Shown here piece after piece: positions 36,858 to 45,353 of a stretch of 46,551 nucleotides of DNA; the first letter of the stretch is position 1; each line of letters starts with the position of its first letter. Under the pieces are notes generated by a model, which saw only the letters and a program-made list of their open reading frames with translations, did not search any database and was not told the DNA's origin. Origin of the DNA: an uncultured Verrucomicrobiota bacterium (lineage in GTDB: Bacteria; Verrucomicrobiota; Kiritimatiellia; RFP12; UBA3636); the NCBI GenBank assembly GCA_946534105.1, contig CAMNCG010000005.1, forward strand, positions 1-46,551, given 5' to 3'. The position numbers and the translations under genes were made by a program.

Positions 36858-38045
36858 GTGAACAACTCCAGGAAAAAAGGCGCTCCCTCACTCCGCAACG
36901 TCGTCGTCGTGCTGCGGCTCTCGTTCGCGTCGCACCGGGACATTCTGCACGGTTTGTCGCAGGCCGTGCGGTCGAACGGGGCGTGGCGCTTCACGGTGAT
37001 CGACTATCTGGCGGACGCGGACGGCGCGCAGCTCCGTGCGGCGCTCGGCGGCGGAGGAGTCAGCGGCGTCGTCGCGGCGTCGATCGGGCACGGCAGCGTG
37101 GCGGCCGGACTTGCAGGCTGGAACGGCCCGCTCGTGGCGCTGGGCACGGGGGCGAGCGCGTTCCCGCCGCCGGGACGCACGGCTCCGTTTTCCGTCGTGG
37201 AACCCGACGACGAAACAATAGGGAGCATGGGCGCCGACTACCTGTGCTCGCTAGGAAGGTTCGCGTCCTTCGGTTTCGCGATGCGCGCCTCGTCGCCGCA
37301 CAGCCGCCGGTTCGACGGATTCGCGGCGCGGCTTGCAGCGCGCGGGCGCAGAGCGGCGCTCTTCGCGCTCCCCGGCGGCGGCTCGGCCGATGCGCTCGGC
37401 CGGTGGCTCCGGAGCCTTCCGAAACCGGCCGCCGTGATGGCGCACGCGGACAACTTCGCCGTCGAGATCCTCGCGGCGGCGGACAAAGCCGGAATCTCCG
37501 TGCCCGAAGACCTGGCCGTTCTTGGCGTCGACAACGACGAATATCTCTGCGAAACGGCCGCGCCGCCGCTCACGAGCCTCGCGCCCGACCACGTCCGCAT
37601 GGGCGAAATCGCGGCCGAGGCGCTGCGCCGCCGCATGGAAAAGCCGGACGCGCCCGCCGACGCGAGGCGCGTGTCGAGCGTGGCGGTGTTCGAGCGGCGC
37701 AGCACCAGGGCGCTCGCGCCGGCCGTCGCGCTCGTGGAGCGTGGGCTGGACTACATCCGGGGCAACGTCGCGCGCGGCGTCGGCGTTTCGGACGTGGTGG
37801 CGCATCTGGGCGTTTCGCCCTCGCTCGCCAATCTGCGCTTCCGGCAAGTGGCCGGAAAGAGCGTCCGGGAGGCGCTTGTCGAAGAGCGCCTTGAGCAGGT
37901 GAAGAAAAAACTGCGGGAAACGGAACTGCCCGTAGAGCGCGTCGTCCGCGCCTGCGGCTTCCGCTCCGCGAAGCACGCCATGCGGCTCTTCAAGGAGCGC
38001 TTCGGCACGACCATGCGCGCCTGGCGCGCCGCGAACCGCACGTGA
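36858..38045 (+). CDS. XylR-like transcriptional regulator (LacI-type sensor plus AraC HTH)
   Basis: ISVPEDLAVLGVDNDEYLCETAAPPLTSLAPDHVRMGEIAAEALRRR; C-terminal VVAHLGVSPSLANLRFRQVAGKSVREALVEERLEQVKKKLRETELPVERVVRACGFRSAKHAMRLFKERFGTTM; GTG start. Confidence 0.88.
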   Translation: MNNSRKKGAPSLRNVVVVLRLSFASHRDILHGLSQAVRSNGAWRFTVIDYLADADGAQLRAALGGGGVSGVVAASIGHGSVAAGLAGWNGPLVALGTGASAFPPPGRTAPFSVVEPDDETIGSMGADYLCSLGRFASFGFAMRASSPHSRRFDGFAARLAARGRRAALFALPGGGSADALGRWLRSLPKPAAVMAHADNFAVEILAAADKAGISVPEDLAVLGVDNDEYLCETAAPPLTSLAPDHVRMGEIAAEALRRRMEKPDAPADARRVSSVAVFERRSTRALAPAVALVERGLDYIRGNVARGVGVSDVVAHLGVSPSLANLRFRQVAGKSVREALVEERLEQVKKKLRETELPVERVVRACGFRSAKHAMRLFKERFGTTMRAWRAANRT

Positions 38046-38061
38046 TGCGGTCCGGCGTGGC

Positions 38062-38098
38062 GGGTCCTGTTTGCATGGACCCTGGAACGGCCCATGCA
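38062..38098. terminator. Overlapping dyads between convergent genes, possible bidirectional terminator
   Basis: TGCATGG(13 nt)CCATGCA, and GGGTCC/GGACCC sharing bases with it; no clear T-tract. Confidence 0.3.
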
Positions 38099-38107
38099 TG
38101 GCGGTGG

Positions 38108-39289
38108 TCACGCACCGGCTTGAACGGAAAGTTTGAGGACCGGAAGGAGGAGGGCGAGCGAAAGCGCGAGAACGAAGGCGCCGACGAGCGCGAGGAGCGC
38201 GGGGCCGAGAAGCGCAAGGCGGGTGGAGAGGGTTCGCGAGGCGGAGGCGGAGAGGCGGCGCGAAGCGGCGTCCAGCATGCCCGGGAGGCATCCTCCGGCC
38301 TCGCCGACCTGCACCCATTGCGCGAGTTCGCCACCGATCTGCGGCACTTTTGCGAGGGCGTCGGCCGGCGATTCGCCGGCGCGGATCGCGGCGGCGGCTT
38401 CGAGCGCCTTTTCTTCGATCCAGGGGCGCCCCGTGCCGGCGGCGGCGAGCGGGACGGCGTCCGCGAGCGGGACGCCGCCCGACGCCATGACTCCGAGCAC
38501 GGACGCGAACCGGTCCGCCGCCACGGTGGCGCGCCAGCGGGCGAACGGGGCGCGGCAGAGCGCCCGGTCGAGCGCGACGGCGAACGCCCGGTCTCGCCGG
38601 GCGCGCAGACGGGCCGCCGCGAACAGCGCGGCCGCGGCGGCCGTCGCGGGCACGAGAACGAACGCCGCAAAGCGGCAAGCCCCGACGATGGCGAGCGAAG
38701 AACGTGGCATTTCGAGGCCGCTTTCGGCGAGCTTCGCCGACATCGCCGGCACGACGAAGAGCGCCATGCCGAGCGCCACCGCGACGCCGAGCGCGAGGAC
38801 GAAGCAGGGGTAGGCGAGGGCGGCGCGCACCGCGCCCCGCGCTTCTTCGCGCGCTTCGAGGCCGTCCGCGAGGCGCGATAGCATCGCCGGGAGCGCGGCG
38901 CCCGTTTCCGCCGACGCGAGGGCCGCGCATTCGAAGGCCCCGGCGCCCGTGCCGGCGCCTTCGATCGCGGCGGCGAAGCCGTGTCCGGCCCGGACGCCTT
39001 CCTCGATGCGCGCCACGGCCGCCGCTTCCGCTCCGTCGGCGCGGCGGCGCAGGAGCGCGAGCGCGCCGTCGGCCGGGAGCCCGGCCGCGAGGAGCGCGCC
39101 GAGTTCGCGCCAGAGGGCTGCGCGGGCGGAGGCGCCGAGCGGCCGCGCGGCGGCCGAAACCGGCGTCGCCGACCGGACGAACACGCCCTCTTCGCGAAGC
39201 TTGCGCGCGGCCGCGGCGGCGTCGGCGGCTTCGACGCGGCCCGAGACGGCCGCGCCGCTTTCCGTGTAGCCTTTGTAGCGGAATTCCAT
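38108..39289 (-). CDS. gspF: Type II secretion / type IV pilus inner-membrane protein F (GspF/PilC)
   Basis: MEFRYKGYTESGAAVSGRVEAADAAAAARKLREEGVFV; two T2SF repeats with VGEAGGCLPGMLDAASRRL. Confidence 0.9.
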   Translation of the reverse strand: MEFRYKGYTESGAAVSGRVEAADAAAAARKLREEGVFVRSATPVSAAARPLGASARAALWRELGALLAAGLPADGALALLRRRADGAEAAAVARIEEGVRAGHGFAAAIEGAGTGAGAFECAALASAETGAALPAMLSRLADGLEAREEARGAVRAALAYPCFVLALGVAVALGMALFVVPAMSAKLAESGLEMPRSSLAIVGACRFAAFVLVPATAAAAALFAAARLRARRDRAFAVALDRALCRAPFARWRATVAADRFASVLGVMASGGVPLADAVPLAAAGTGRPWIEEKALEAAAAIRAGESPADALAKVPQIGGELAQWVQVGEAGGCLPGMLDAASRRLSASASRTLSTRLALLGPALLALVGAFVLALSLALLLPVLKLSVQAGA

Positions 39290-39307
39290 GCGCGGGAGGC
39301 GTGCGGG

Positions 39308-40345
39308 CTAGACGAGTCCCAGAAGTTCTTCCATTTCTTCGCGCGTCCCCATCGAGATGCGCAGCCAGCCCGCCGTGGCCGGATCGTCGGCGAAACGTCG
39401 CACGAGAAAGCCCCATCGGCGGACGCGCGTCTGAACTTCCTCGGCGGTCTTCGGGGCCGGAGGGCGGCACCAGACGAAATTCGTGCACGACGGGACGACC
39501 TCCCAGCCCTTGGCGCGGAGCCCGGCCGAGAACGCTTCGCGCGTGGCGACGATCCGGCGGACGTTTTCCCGCATCCATTCCGGGTCGGACAGCGCGGCCT
39601 CGGCGGCGGCGAGGGCGATGGCGTCCACGTTGTAGGAGTCCTTCACCTTGAAGAGGGCGTTGACGAGCGGTTCCGGGCCGACGAGGACGCCGACGCGGAG
39701 TCCGGCGAGGGACCACGCCTTGGAGAAAGAGCGCGAGACGACGACGTTCGGCTCCTCGAAGGCGAGCCGCATGCAGTCCGCGCCGGCGAACAGCACGTAC
39801 GTCTCGTCGAGGAGCAGGACCGAGGGCGCGAGGGCGCGGGCGAAGGCCCGAACGGCCTCGATCCCGAACATCGTGCCCGTCGGCGCGTTCGGGTTCACGA
39901 GGCAGAAGAGGTCCGGCTTCGGGTCCGGCATCGCGAGCGCGGCGAGCGCGGCGTCGTCCCCCGGGAGCGCCAGCGTGCAGAGCGGCGCTTCGCGGATCGC
40001 GGCGAGGACCGGGTAGAGCGAGTACGACGGGGAAAACACGCCGACCGGCGCGGCGTTGCGGACGAAGACCTCGACGGCGAGGCGCAGCACCTCGTCCGAG
40101 CCGTTGCCGACGAAGACGTTCGACGCCTTGCAGCCGTACCGCCGCGCGAGCAGGTGGCGGAGCCGGTTCGCGCCGGGATCGGGGTAGAGCCGGAGTTTCG
40201 AGACGTCGAACGAAGCGAGCGCCTCCTTCACCTTTGGGGACGGGGGATACGCGTTTTCGTTGGCGTTGAGCTTGACGACGCGCTTGAGCTTCGGCTGCTC
40301 GCCGGGAACGTACGGTTCGAGCGCCTGTACGGATGAACGGATCAT
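39308..40345 (-). CDS. hisC: Histidinol-phosphate aminotransferase
   Basis: KLNANENAYPPSPKV; FVGNGSDEVLRLAVEVF; LVNPNAPTGTMF; SRSFSKAWSLAGLRVG. Confidence 0.92.
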   Translation of the reverse strand: MIRSSVQALEPYVPGEQPKLKRVVKLNANENAYPPSPKVKEALASFDVSKLRLYPDPGANRLRHLLARRYGCKASNVFVGNGSDEVLRLAVEVFVRNAAPVGVFSPSYSLYPVLAAIREAPLCTLALPGDDAALAALAMPDPKPDLFCLVNPNAPTGTMFGIEAVRAFARALAPSVLLLDETYVLFAGADCMRLAFEEPNVVVSRSFSKAWSLAGLRVGVLVGPEPLVNALFKVKDSYNVDAIALAAAEAALSDPEWMRENVRRIVATREAFSAGLRAKGWEVVPSCTNFVWCRPPAPKTAEEVQTRVRRWGFLVRRFADDPATAGWLRISMGTREEMEELLGLV

Positions 40346-40352
40346 GGCCGGA

Positions 40353-40382
40353 ATTCTACACCCAATTTCTTTTTCCGGGCAA
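40353..40382 (-). promoter_or_regulatory. Putative hisC promoter: -35 TTGCCC, 18 bp, -10 TAGAAT
   Basis: 7 nt between -10 and ATG 40345. Confidence 0.5.
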
Positions 40383-40432
40383 TGCCGGGCGTCGCGAGCC
40401 GCCGCGCCCGGACGGGCGGGCCTCGACGCGGG

Positions 40433-41209
40433 TCAGACGAGCCGGACCGGGACGCCCATCGCGCGGAGTTCGCGCTTGAGGGCCGGGATGGTGGTGGTGC
40501 CGGAATGGAGAATGCCGGCGACGATGGCGGCGTCGGCGTGGGCGAGTTCGAAGGCGTCGCGCAGGTGCGCGGCGCAGCCGGCCCCGCCGGAGGCGACGAC
40601 CGGGACGCCCACGGCGTCGGCGACGAGGCGCGTGATTTCGAGTTCGAATCCGGAACGCGTTCCGTCGGCGTCGACGGAATTGACCACGATTTCGCCGACG
40701 CCCTCGCCCTCGGCGCGGCGGGCCCATTCGACGGCGTCGATGTCGGTGCGGTTCCGGAAGCCGCGCGTGGTGATTTCGTAGCCGGAGGGGCAGCGGGCGA
40801 GGTCGTCCGTCTTCACGGGGTCCATGCCGAGGACGACGCACTGCGAGCCGAACGCGCGGGCGCCTTCGCCGATCACCCGCGGGTCCGCGACGGCGAGGGA
40901 GTTCACGCTCACCTTCTCGGCGCCCGCGAGGAGGATCGCCTCCATGTCCGCCACGGAGGAGACGCCGCCGCCGACGGCGAACGGGATCCGGACCGCGCGG
41001 GCGACGCGCGCCACCATGCCGAGGTCGGTCTTGCGGCGCTCGTGCGAGGCGGTGATGTCGTACACGACGAGTTCGTCGCAGCCCTCGGCGTAGTACTTCG
41101 CGGCGAGCTCGACCGGGTCTCCGAGATCGACGTTGTTCTGGAATTTCACGCCTTTCGTCACGCGGTTGCGGATGACGTCGAGGCAGGGGATGATGCGGCG
41201 CGTCAGCAT
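40433..41209 (-). CDS. hisF: Imidazole glycerol phosphate synthase subunit HisF
   Basis: MLTRRIIPCLDVIRNRVTKGVKFQN; IPFAVGGGVSSVADMEAILLAGAEKVSVNS; VVASGGAGCAAHLRDAF. Confidence 0.95.
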   Translation of the reverse strand: MLTRRIIPCLDVIRNRVTKGVKFQNNVDLGDPVELAAKYYAEGCDELVVYDITASHERRKTDLGMVARVARAVRIPFAVGGGVSSVADMEAILLAGAEKVSVNSLAVADPRVIGEGARAFGSQCVVLGMDPVKTDDLARCPSGYEITTRGFRNRTDIDAVEWARRAEGEGVGEIVVNSVDADGTRSGFELEITRLVADAVGVPVVASGGAGCAAHLRDAFELAHADAAIVAGILHSGTTTIPALKRELRAMGVPVRLV

Positions 41210-41211
41210 GG

Positions 41212-43131
41212 CTACTTCTTCGAAGGGTTCGACTGGAACGTGGCGGAGGTCCAGCGCGGCGACAGCGCCGGCCCGGTGGCTCGGATCTCGAACATTTTCG
41301 AGAGCGGGGAGAGCAGCCAGTACACGCCTTCGCCGAGCCACGTGGAGCGGTTGAGGAGGTGGACCTTCACCTTGAGATCGACTTCGCATTCCGGGAAGTA
41401 CACGTTGCCGCGTCCGGAAATGCCCGCGGCCGGTCCGTCAATCTTGAACGGATCGACGCGTAGCCGTCCGCGACCGAATTCGCCGCGGACGGAGATGTCG
41501 TCTTCATCGACGAGCCAGTCCACGCCGGGGACGAACGACGCGAGGATGTCCGTGAGGCCCGCGAACACCGGAATGCGGTACACGCGCGAATCGGCGGCGT
41601 CGATCGACATCGCGCCCGTCGTTTCCGCGAAGGTGAGGTCGGTGATGTCGTCCAGCGGGCCGCGCAGGGAGAGTCTGGCGTTCACGGTTCCCTTGTCCAC
41701 GGGACTTTCGGGATTCGCGAGCTTCGCGATCTGCGCGAACGAGAGGCCGTCGAGCGACACGTCGATCTGCGCGGGGAGGTTGGTCGGCGACGTATCGTCG
41801 AAGGGAAGCACGAGTCCGAACGAAGCGGAGAGGCCGCCGCCGAGAACGTCGGCGCGGACGTTTCCGACGCGGAGCCCGTCGCCCGCGAGCGAGAGTTCGG
41901 CGCTTGCGCGGCGCAGCGGCACGCCGGCGACCGAGACTTCCGGCGCGAAGGCCGAAACCGAGAGGTCGTTCGTGCAGCCCGGACCCACGGCGAACGTTCC
42001 GGACGCCCGGATCTGGGCGGGGGCGGGGAAGGCGACCGGAAGTTCGGCGTCCGCGTCGAGGATCCCGATCAGCGCGGCGAGGGCGACGGGGTCCATGGTG
42101 GCGTTCGCGGAAAAGGAGAGTTCGTCCGACGCGGGCAGGAGACGCAGCGCGCCGGAGGCGGCGCCCTCGGGCCGCGTGACGGAGAGTTGCGAGATGTCGA
42201 GAAAACTCCAGCTCCGCGGCTCGCCGACCGTCACCACGCCGGAAAACGAATCGACCGGAACGCCGTTGTACGAAGCCGGCCCGGAGTCCACGCGGATGCG
42301 GAGGACGCGTTCGTTCCGCCCGGGGGCGTAGCGGTAGACGGCGCCGAGTTCGGGCGCGGCGTCGGCGAACGCGAAACGCTCCAGTTCCGCGGCGACGCCC
42401 TCCTCCTCCGCGAGGCGCAGCACCGGGACGGCGATGTTGGGGTCGAGCCGGCCGGCGCATTCGACGGAAATGGCAAACGGATCGAGCGCCACGTGCACGG
42501 CGCCCGAAACGGATTGTCCGGGAACCTTCTCCTCCGGGAACGCGATGCGCGCCCCCTCCACGTGCAGCACGCCGCCCGTGCAGGAAAGGAAGGCCTCGAC
42601 ATTCCGCGCGCGGAAGCCGAGGACGTCCACGCGCCCGCAGCGCACGGGCACGGGGGGCAGGTCGGGGATTTCCGGCGCGGCGGAGTCCTCCTCTTCCTCC
42701 TCCGGACCGCCGGAGAGGTCGATGCCGAGTTCGAGCGAATCGAGGCGCACGGACGAAAGCCACGTCGGCGACGGCATGAGCGAGCGGGGCAGAAAGCCCA
42801 CCTCGATGCCGGCGGCCCTGACGATCGGCTCGCGCACTTCGCCCTTGCGGTAGACGCCGAGCGACCCGACGCGCAGCGAGAGGCGCGCGAGGGAAAACGA
42901 CACGTGCGCCGGCTCGATGTCCACGGCGTCCGTGGAAATGGCTTCCCCGATGCGTCCCGTCCAGCGTTCGGGGATTCCCTTCGCGAGTCGAATTGCGAGC
43001 AGCGCGAAAAGCGCGGCCGCGACCGCGAACGCCGCCGCGGCCGCGCGCAGGGCCGCGCGGAGCGTCCGGCGCGCCTTCCTTCTCGGCGGCGGCTCGTTTT
43101 CCGGGAGGGGAGCGAGGGGAAACTCGACCAT
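41212..43131 (-). CDS. AsmA-like protein with N-terminal TM anchor
   Basis: TM near N-terminus; long beta-rich body; FKIDGPAAGISGRGNVYFPECEVDLKVKVHLL near C-terminus, typical of AsmA/DUF3971 proteins. Confidence 0.7.
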   Translation of the reverse strand: MVEFPLAPLPENEPPPRRKARRTLRAALRAAAAAFAVAAALFALLAIRLAKGIPERWTGRIGEAISTDAVDIEPAHVSFSLARLSLRVGSLGVYRKGEVREPIVRAAGIEVGFLPRSLMPSPTWLSSVRLDSLELGIDLSGGPEEEEEDSAAPEIPDLPPVPVRCGRVDVLGFRARNVEAFLSCTGGVLHVEGARIAFPEEKVPGQSVSGAVHVALDPFAISVECAGRLDPNIAVPVLRLAEEEGVAAELERFAFADAAPELGAVYRYAPGRNERVLRIRVDSGPASYNGVPVDSFSGVVTVGEPRSWSFLDISQLSVTRPEGAASGALRLLPASDELSFSANATMDPVALAALIGILDADAELPVAFPAPAQIRASGTFAVGPGCTNDLSVSAFAPEVSVAGVPLRRASAELSLAGDGLRVGNVRADVLGGGLSASFGLVLPFDDTSPTNLPAQIDVSLDGLSFAQIAKLANPESPVDKGTVNARLSLRGPLDDITDLTFAETTGAMSIDAADSRVYRIPVFAGLTDILASFVPGVDWLVDEDDISVRGEFGRGRLRVDPFKIDGPAAGISGRGNVYFPECEVDLKVKVHLLNRSTWLGEGVYWLLSPLSKMFEIRATGPALSPRWTSATFQSNPSKK

Positions 43132-43138
43132 CGCGCCC

Positions 43139-44230
43139 TCAGAACACTTCGACGCGCCAGGGCGCCCGGAGGAAGAGGTACGCGACGAGCAGCCGGTGGC
43201 CCCAGAAGACCCACAGCGCCGCGCCGAGCGAAAGAAACGGTCCGAAGGGGATGCGGGCGAGCATGCCCCGGCGGCGCGCCGCCATGGCCGGGAGCGCGGC
43301 GAGGCATCCGAAGACCGATCCCGCGACGAGCGAAAACGCCGCGGCCTGCCAGCCGAGGAAGGCGCCGATCGCGGCGGCGAACTTGACGTCGCCGTAGCCC
43401 ATCGCCTCTTCGTCCTTCCCGATCCGGCCGCGGCGGCGCATCCACCACGTGCCGCCCTTGCGGACGCACTGCACGAGCGCGTATCCCGCGACGGCGCCGA
43501 GGACCGAGCGCGCGAGCCCGCCGGCGCGGGACGCCGGTTCGCAGAGGACGGCGCACGGCCCGGCGGCGGGCCAGCCGCGGAAGATTTCCACCTGCGCCTG
43601 GAGCTGCGGCACGAGGAACGAGAGGAGGAGCCCGGCGACGATCCCGCCTTTCGTCACGGAATCCGGGATGATGTAGTGGTCGAAATCGACGAACGTCCCG
43701 ACGACGAGCCCGGAGAGAAACAGCCAGAGTGCCGGAACGCTCCACGGCGGATAGGGTGTGGCGCCGTGAGCGCCGGCGGCGAGGCTGAGCGCCCGGAAGC
43801 CGAGCGGGGGCGCGGCGCCCATGGGCGGCCACATGCAGAAAACCGCCGCGAAGAGCAGCGCCGTCAGGATTTCGATCCCGGCGTAGCGGAACGAAAACCG
43901 GGCGCCGCAGCTTGCGCACTTGCCGCGGAGCAGGAAATAGCTCAGCACCGGGAGGTTGTGGTACCACTTGATCGGCGCGCCGCACGTCATGCAGTGCGAT
44001 CCCGGGCGCACGACCGACTGGTCGAGGGGAATCCGGTAGATGCAGACGTTGAGGAACGAGCCGATGCAAGCGCCGGCGACCGCGGAAAAGGCGGCGAGCA
44101 CCGCCCACGGCGCCGCCGGAAGCCCCGGATCGGCCGGAACCGTCGCGACGGGGACCGTGTCGAACGCCGCGACGATCGCCCCGGCGGCCGTCCATGCGCG
44201 TTCCTGCATCCAGTCGAAAAACGCGGACAT
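43139..44230 (-). CDS. pilD: Prepilin peptidase / leader peptidase (A24 family)
   Basis: GSFLNVCIYRIPLDQSVVRPGSHCMTCGAPIKWYHNLPVLSYFLLRGKCASCGARFSFRY; VDFDHYIIPD; GYGDVKFAAAIGAFLGWQ. Confidence 0.93.
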   Translation of the reverse strand: MSAFFDWMQERAWTAAGAIVAAFDTVPVATVPADPGLPAAPWAVLAAFSAVAGACIGSFLNVCIYRIPLDQSVVRPGSHCMTCGAPIKWYHNLPVLSYFLLRGKCASCGARFSFRYAGIEILTALLFAAVFCMWPPMGAAPPLGFRALSLAAGAHGATPYPPWSVPALWLFLSGLVVGTFVDFDHYIIPDSVTKGGIVAGLLLSFLVPQLQAQVEIFRGWPAAGPCAVLCEPASRAGGLARSVLGAVAGYALVQCVRKGGTWWMRRRGRIGKDEEAMGYGDVKFAAAIGAFLGWQAAAFSLVAGSVFGCLAALPAMAARRRGMLARIPFGPFLSLGAALWVFWGHRLLVAYLFLRAPWRVEVF

Positions 44231-44233
44231 GGC

Positions 44234-45199
44234 CTAGTCGAGCCCGACCGCGCGGCGGGCGGCGGCGAGCGTTTTGCGCGCTTCGGCGCGCGCCTTGGCG
44301 GCGCCGGCCGCGAGCCGGTCGCGCACGTCGTCCGGATGGGAGGCGAGCTCGGCGCGGCGCTCCCGGAAGGGATCGAGCGCCTCGTGGTACGCGGCGAGGA
44401 GCTCCTTTTTCGCGTCGCCGTAGCCGTAGCCGCCGGCGCGCAGTTTCGCCGCCATTTCGGCCGCCTTCTCCGGCGGGGCGAGGAGCTTGTAGATGTTGTA
44501 GACGGTGTTCGTCTCGGGATCCTTGGGCGCTTCCACGGGGGCGGAGTCCGTGACGATGCCCATGATCGCCTTCTTCACCTCCTTGTCGGTGCCGGAAAGC
44601 GGGATCGTGTTGTTGTAGGACTTCGACATCTTCTGCCCGTCGGTGCCGGGGACCGTCGCGACCGAATCCGGGATGAAACCCTCGGGAAGCTTGAAGACCG
44701 GACCGAACTTCTGGTTGAAGCGGGAGGCGAGGTCGCGCGTGATTTCGAGGTGCTGCTTCTGGTCCTTGCCGACCGGCACGAGGTCGCTGCCGTAGAGCAG
44801 GATGTCGGCCGCCATGAGGACGGGGTAGGAAAAGAGTCCGTGCGTCGCCTCCTTTCCGTGTGCGAGCTTGTCCTTGTACGAGTGCGCGAGCTCCAGGCGC
44901 GACATCGGCGCCACGATGGAGAGGAGCCACGTGAGCTCCTGCACCTCCGGCACGTCGCTTTGCCGGAAGAAGACCGTCTTCTCCGGGTCGAGCCCCGCCG
45001 CGAGGAAGTCGAGCGCGACGCCCATGGTCGCCTCGCGCAGCGCCGCGGGGTCGGAGACCGTCGTGAGCGCGTGGTAGTCGGCGATGAAATAGAAGCAGTC
45101 GTCCGCCTTTTTCTGCAGCTCGACGCTCTGGCGGATCGCGCCGAAATAGTTGCCGAGGTGAAGACGCCCCGACGGCTGGATGCCTGTGAGAACTCGCAT
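44234..45199 (-). CDS. trpS: Tryptophanyl-tRNA synthetase
   Basis: VLTGIQPSGRLHLGNYFGAIRQ; GKDQKQHLEITRDLASRFNQKFG; KMSKSYNN. Confidence 0.97.
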   Translation of the reverse strand: MRVLTGIQPSGRLHLGNYFGAIRQSVELQKKADDCFYFIADYHALTTVSDPAALREATMGVALDFLAAGLDPEKTVFFRQSDVPEVQELTWLLSIVAPMSRLELAHSYKDKLAHGKEATHGLFSYPVLMAADILLYGSDLVPVGKDQKQHLEITRDLASRFNQKFGPVFKLPEGFIPDSVATVPGTDGQKMSKSYNNTIPLSGTDKEVKKAIMGIVTDSAPVEAPKDPETNTVYNIYKLLAPPEKAAEMAAKLRAGGYGYGDAKKELLAAYHEALDPFRERRAELASHPDDVRDRLAAGAAKARAEARKTLAAARRAVGLD

Positions 45200-45250
45200 T
45201 TCGTGGAGATCCCCTGCCGGGGACCGGATGGGTGTTTCGGAAACGGCGTC

Positions 45251-45290
45251 ATTCTACCACGTTGCGCGGCTCGGGGCAACGTGGTAGAAT
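45251..45290. promoter_or_regulatory. Perfect 15-bp inverted repeat forming two interleaved divergent sigma70-like promoters
   Basis: attctaccacgttgc-gcggctcggg-gcaacgtggtagaat; each strand shows TTGCSC, 17 bp, TAGAAT. Confidence 0.65.
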
Positions 45291-45353
45291 GGCGGCCGTT
45301 TTTCGCCCGTCTCCGGAATCCGGAACAAGCAACGCCGAACCGCCCCAAAAAAA

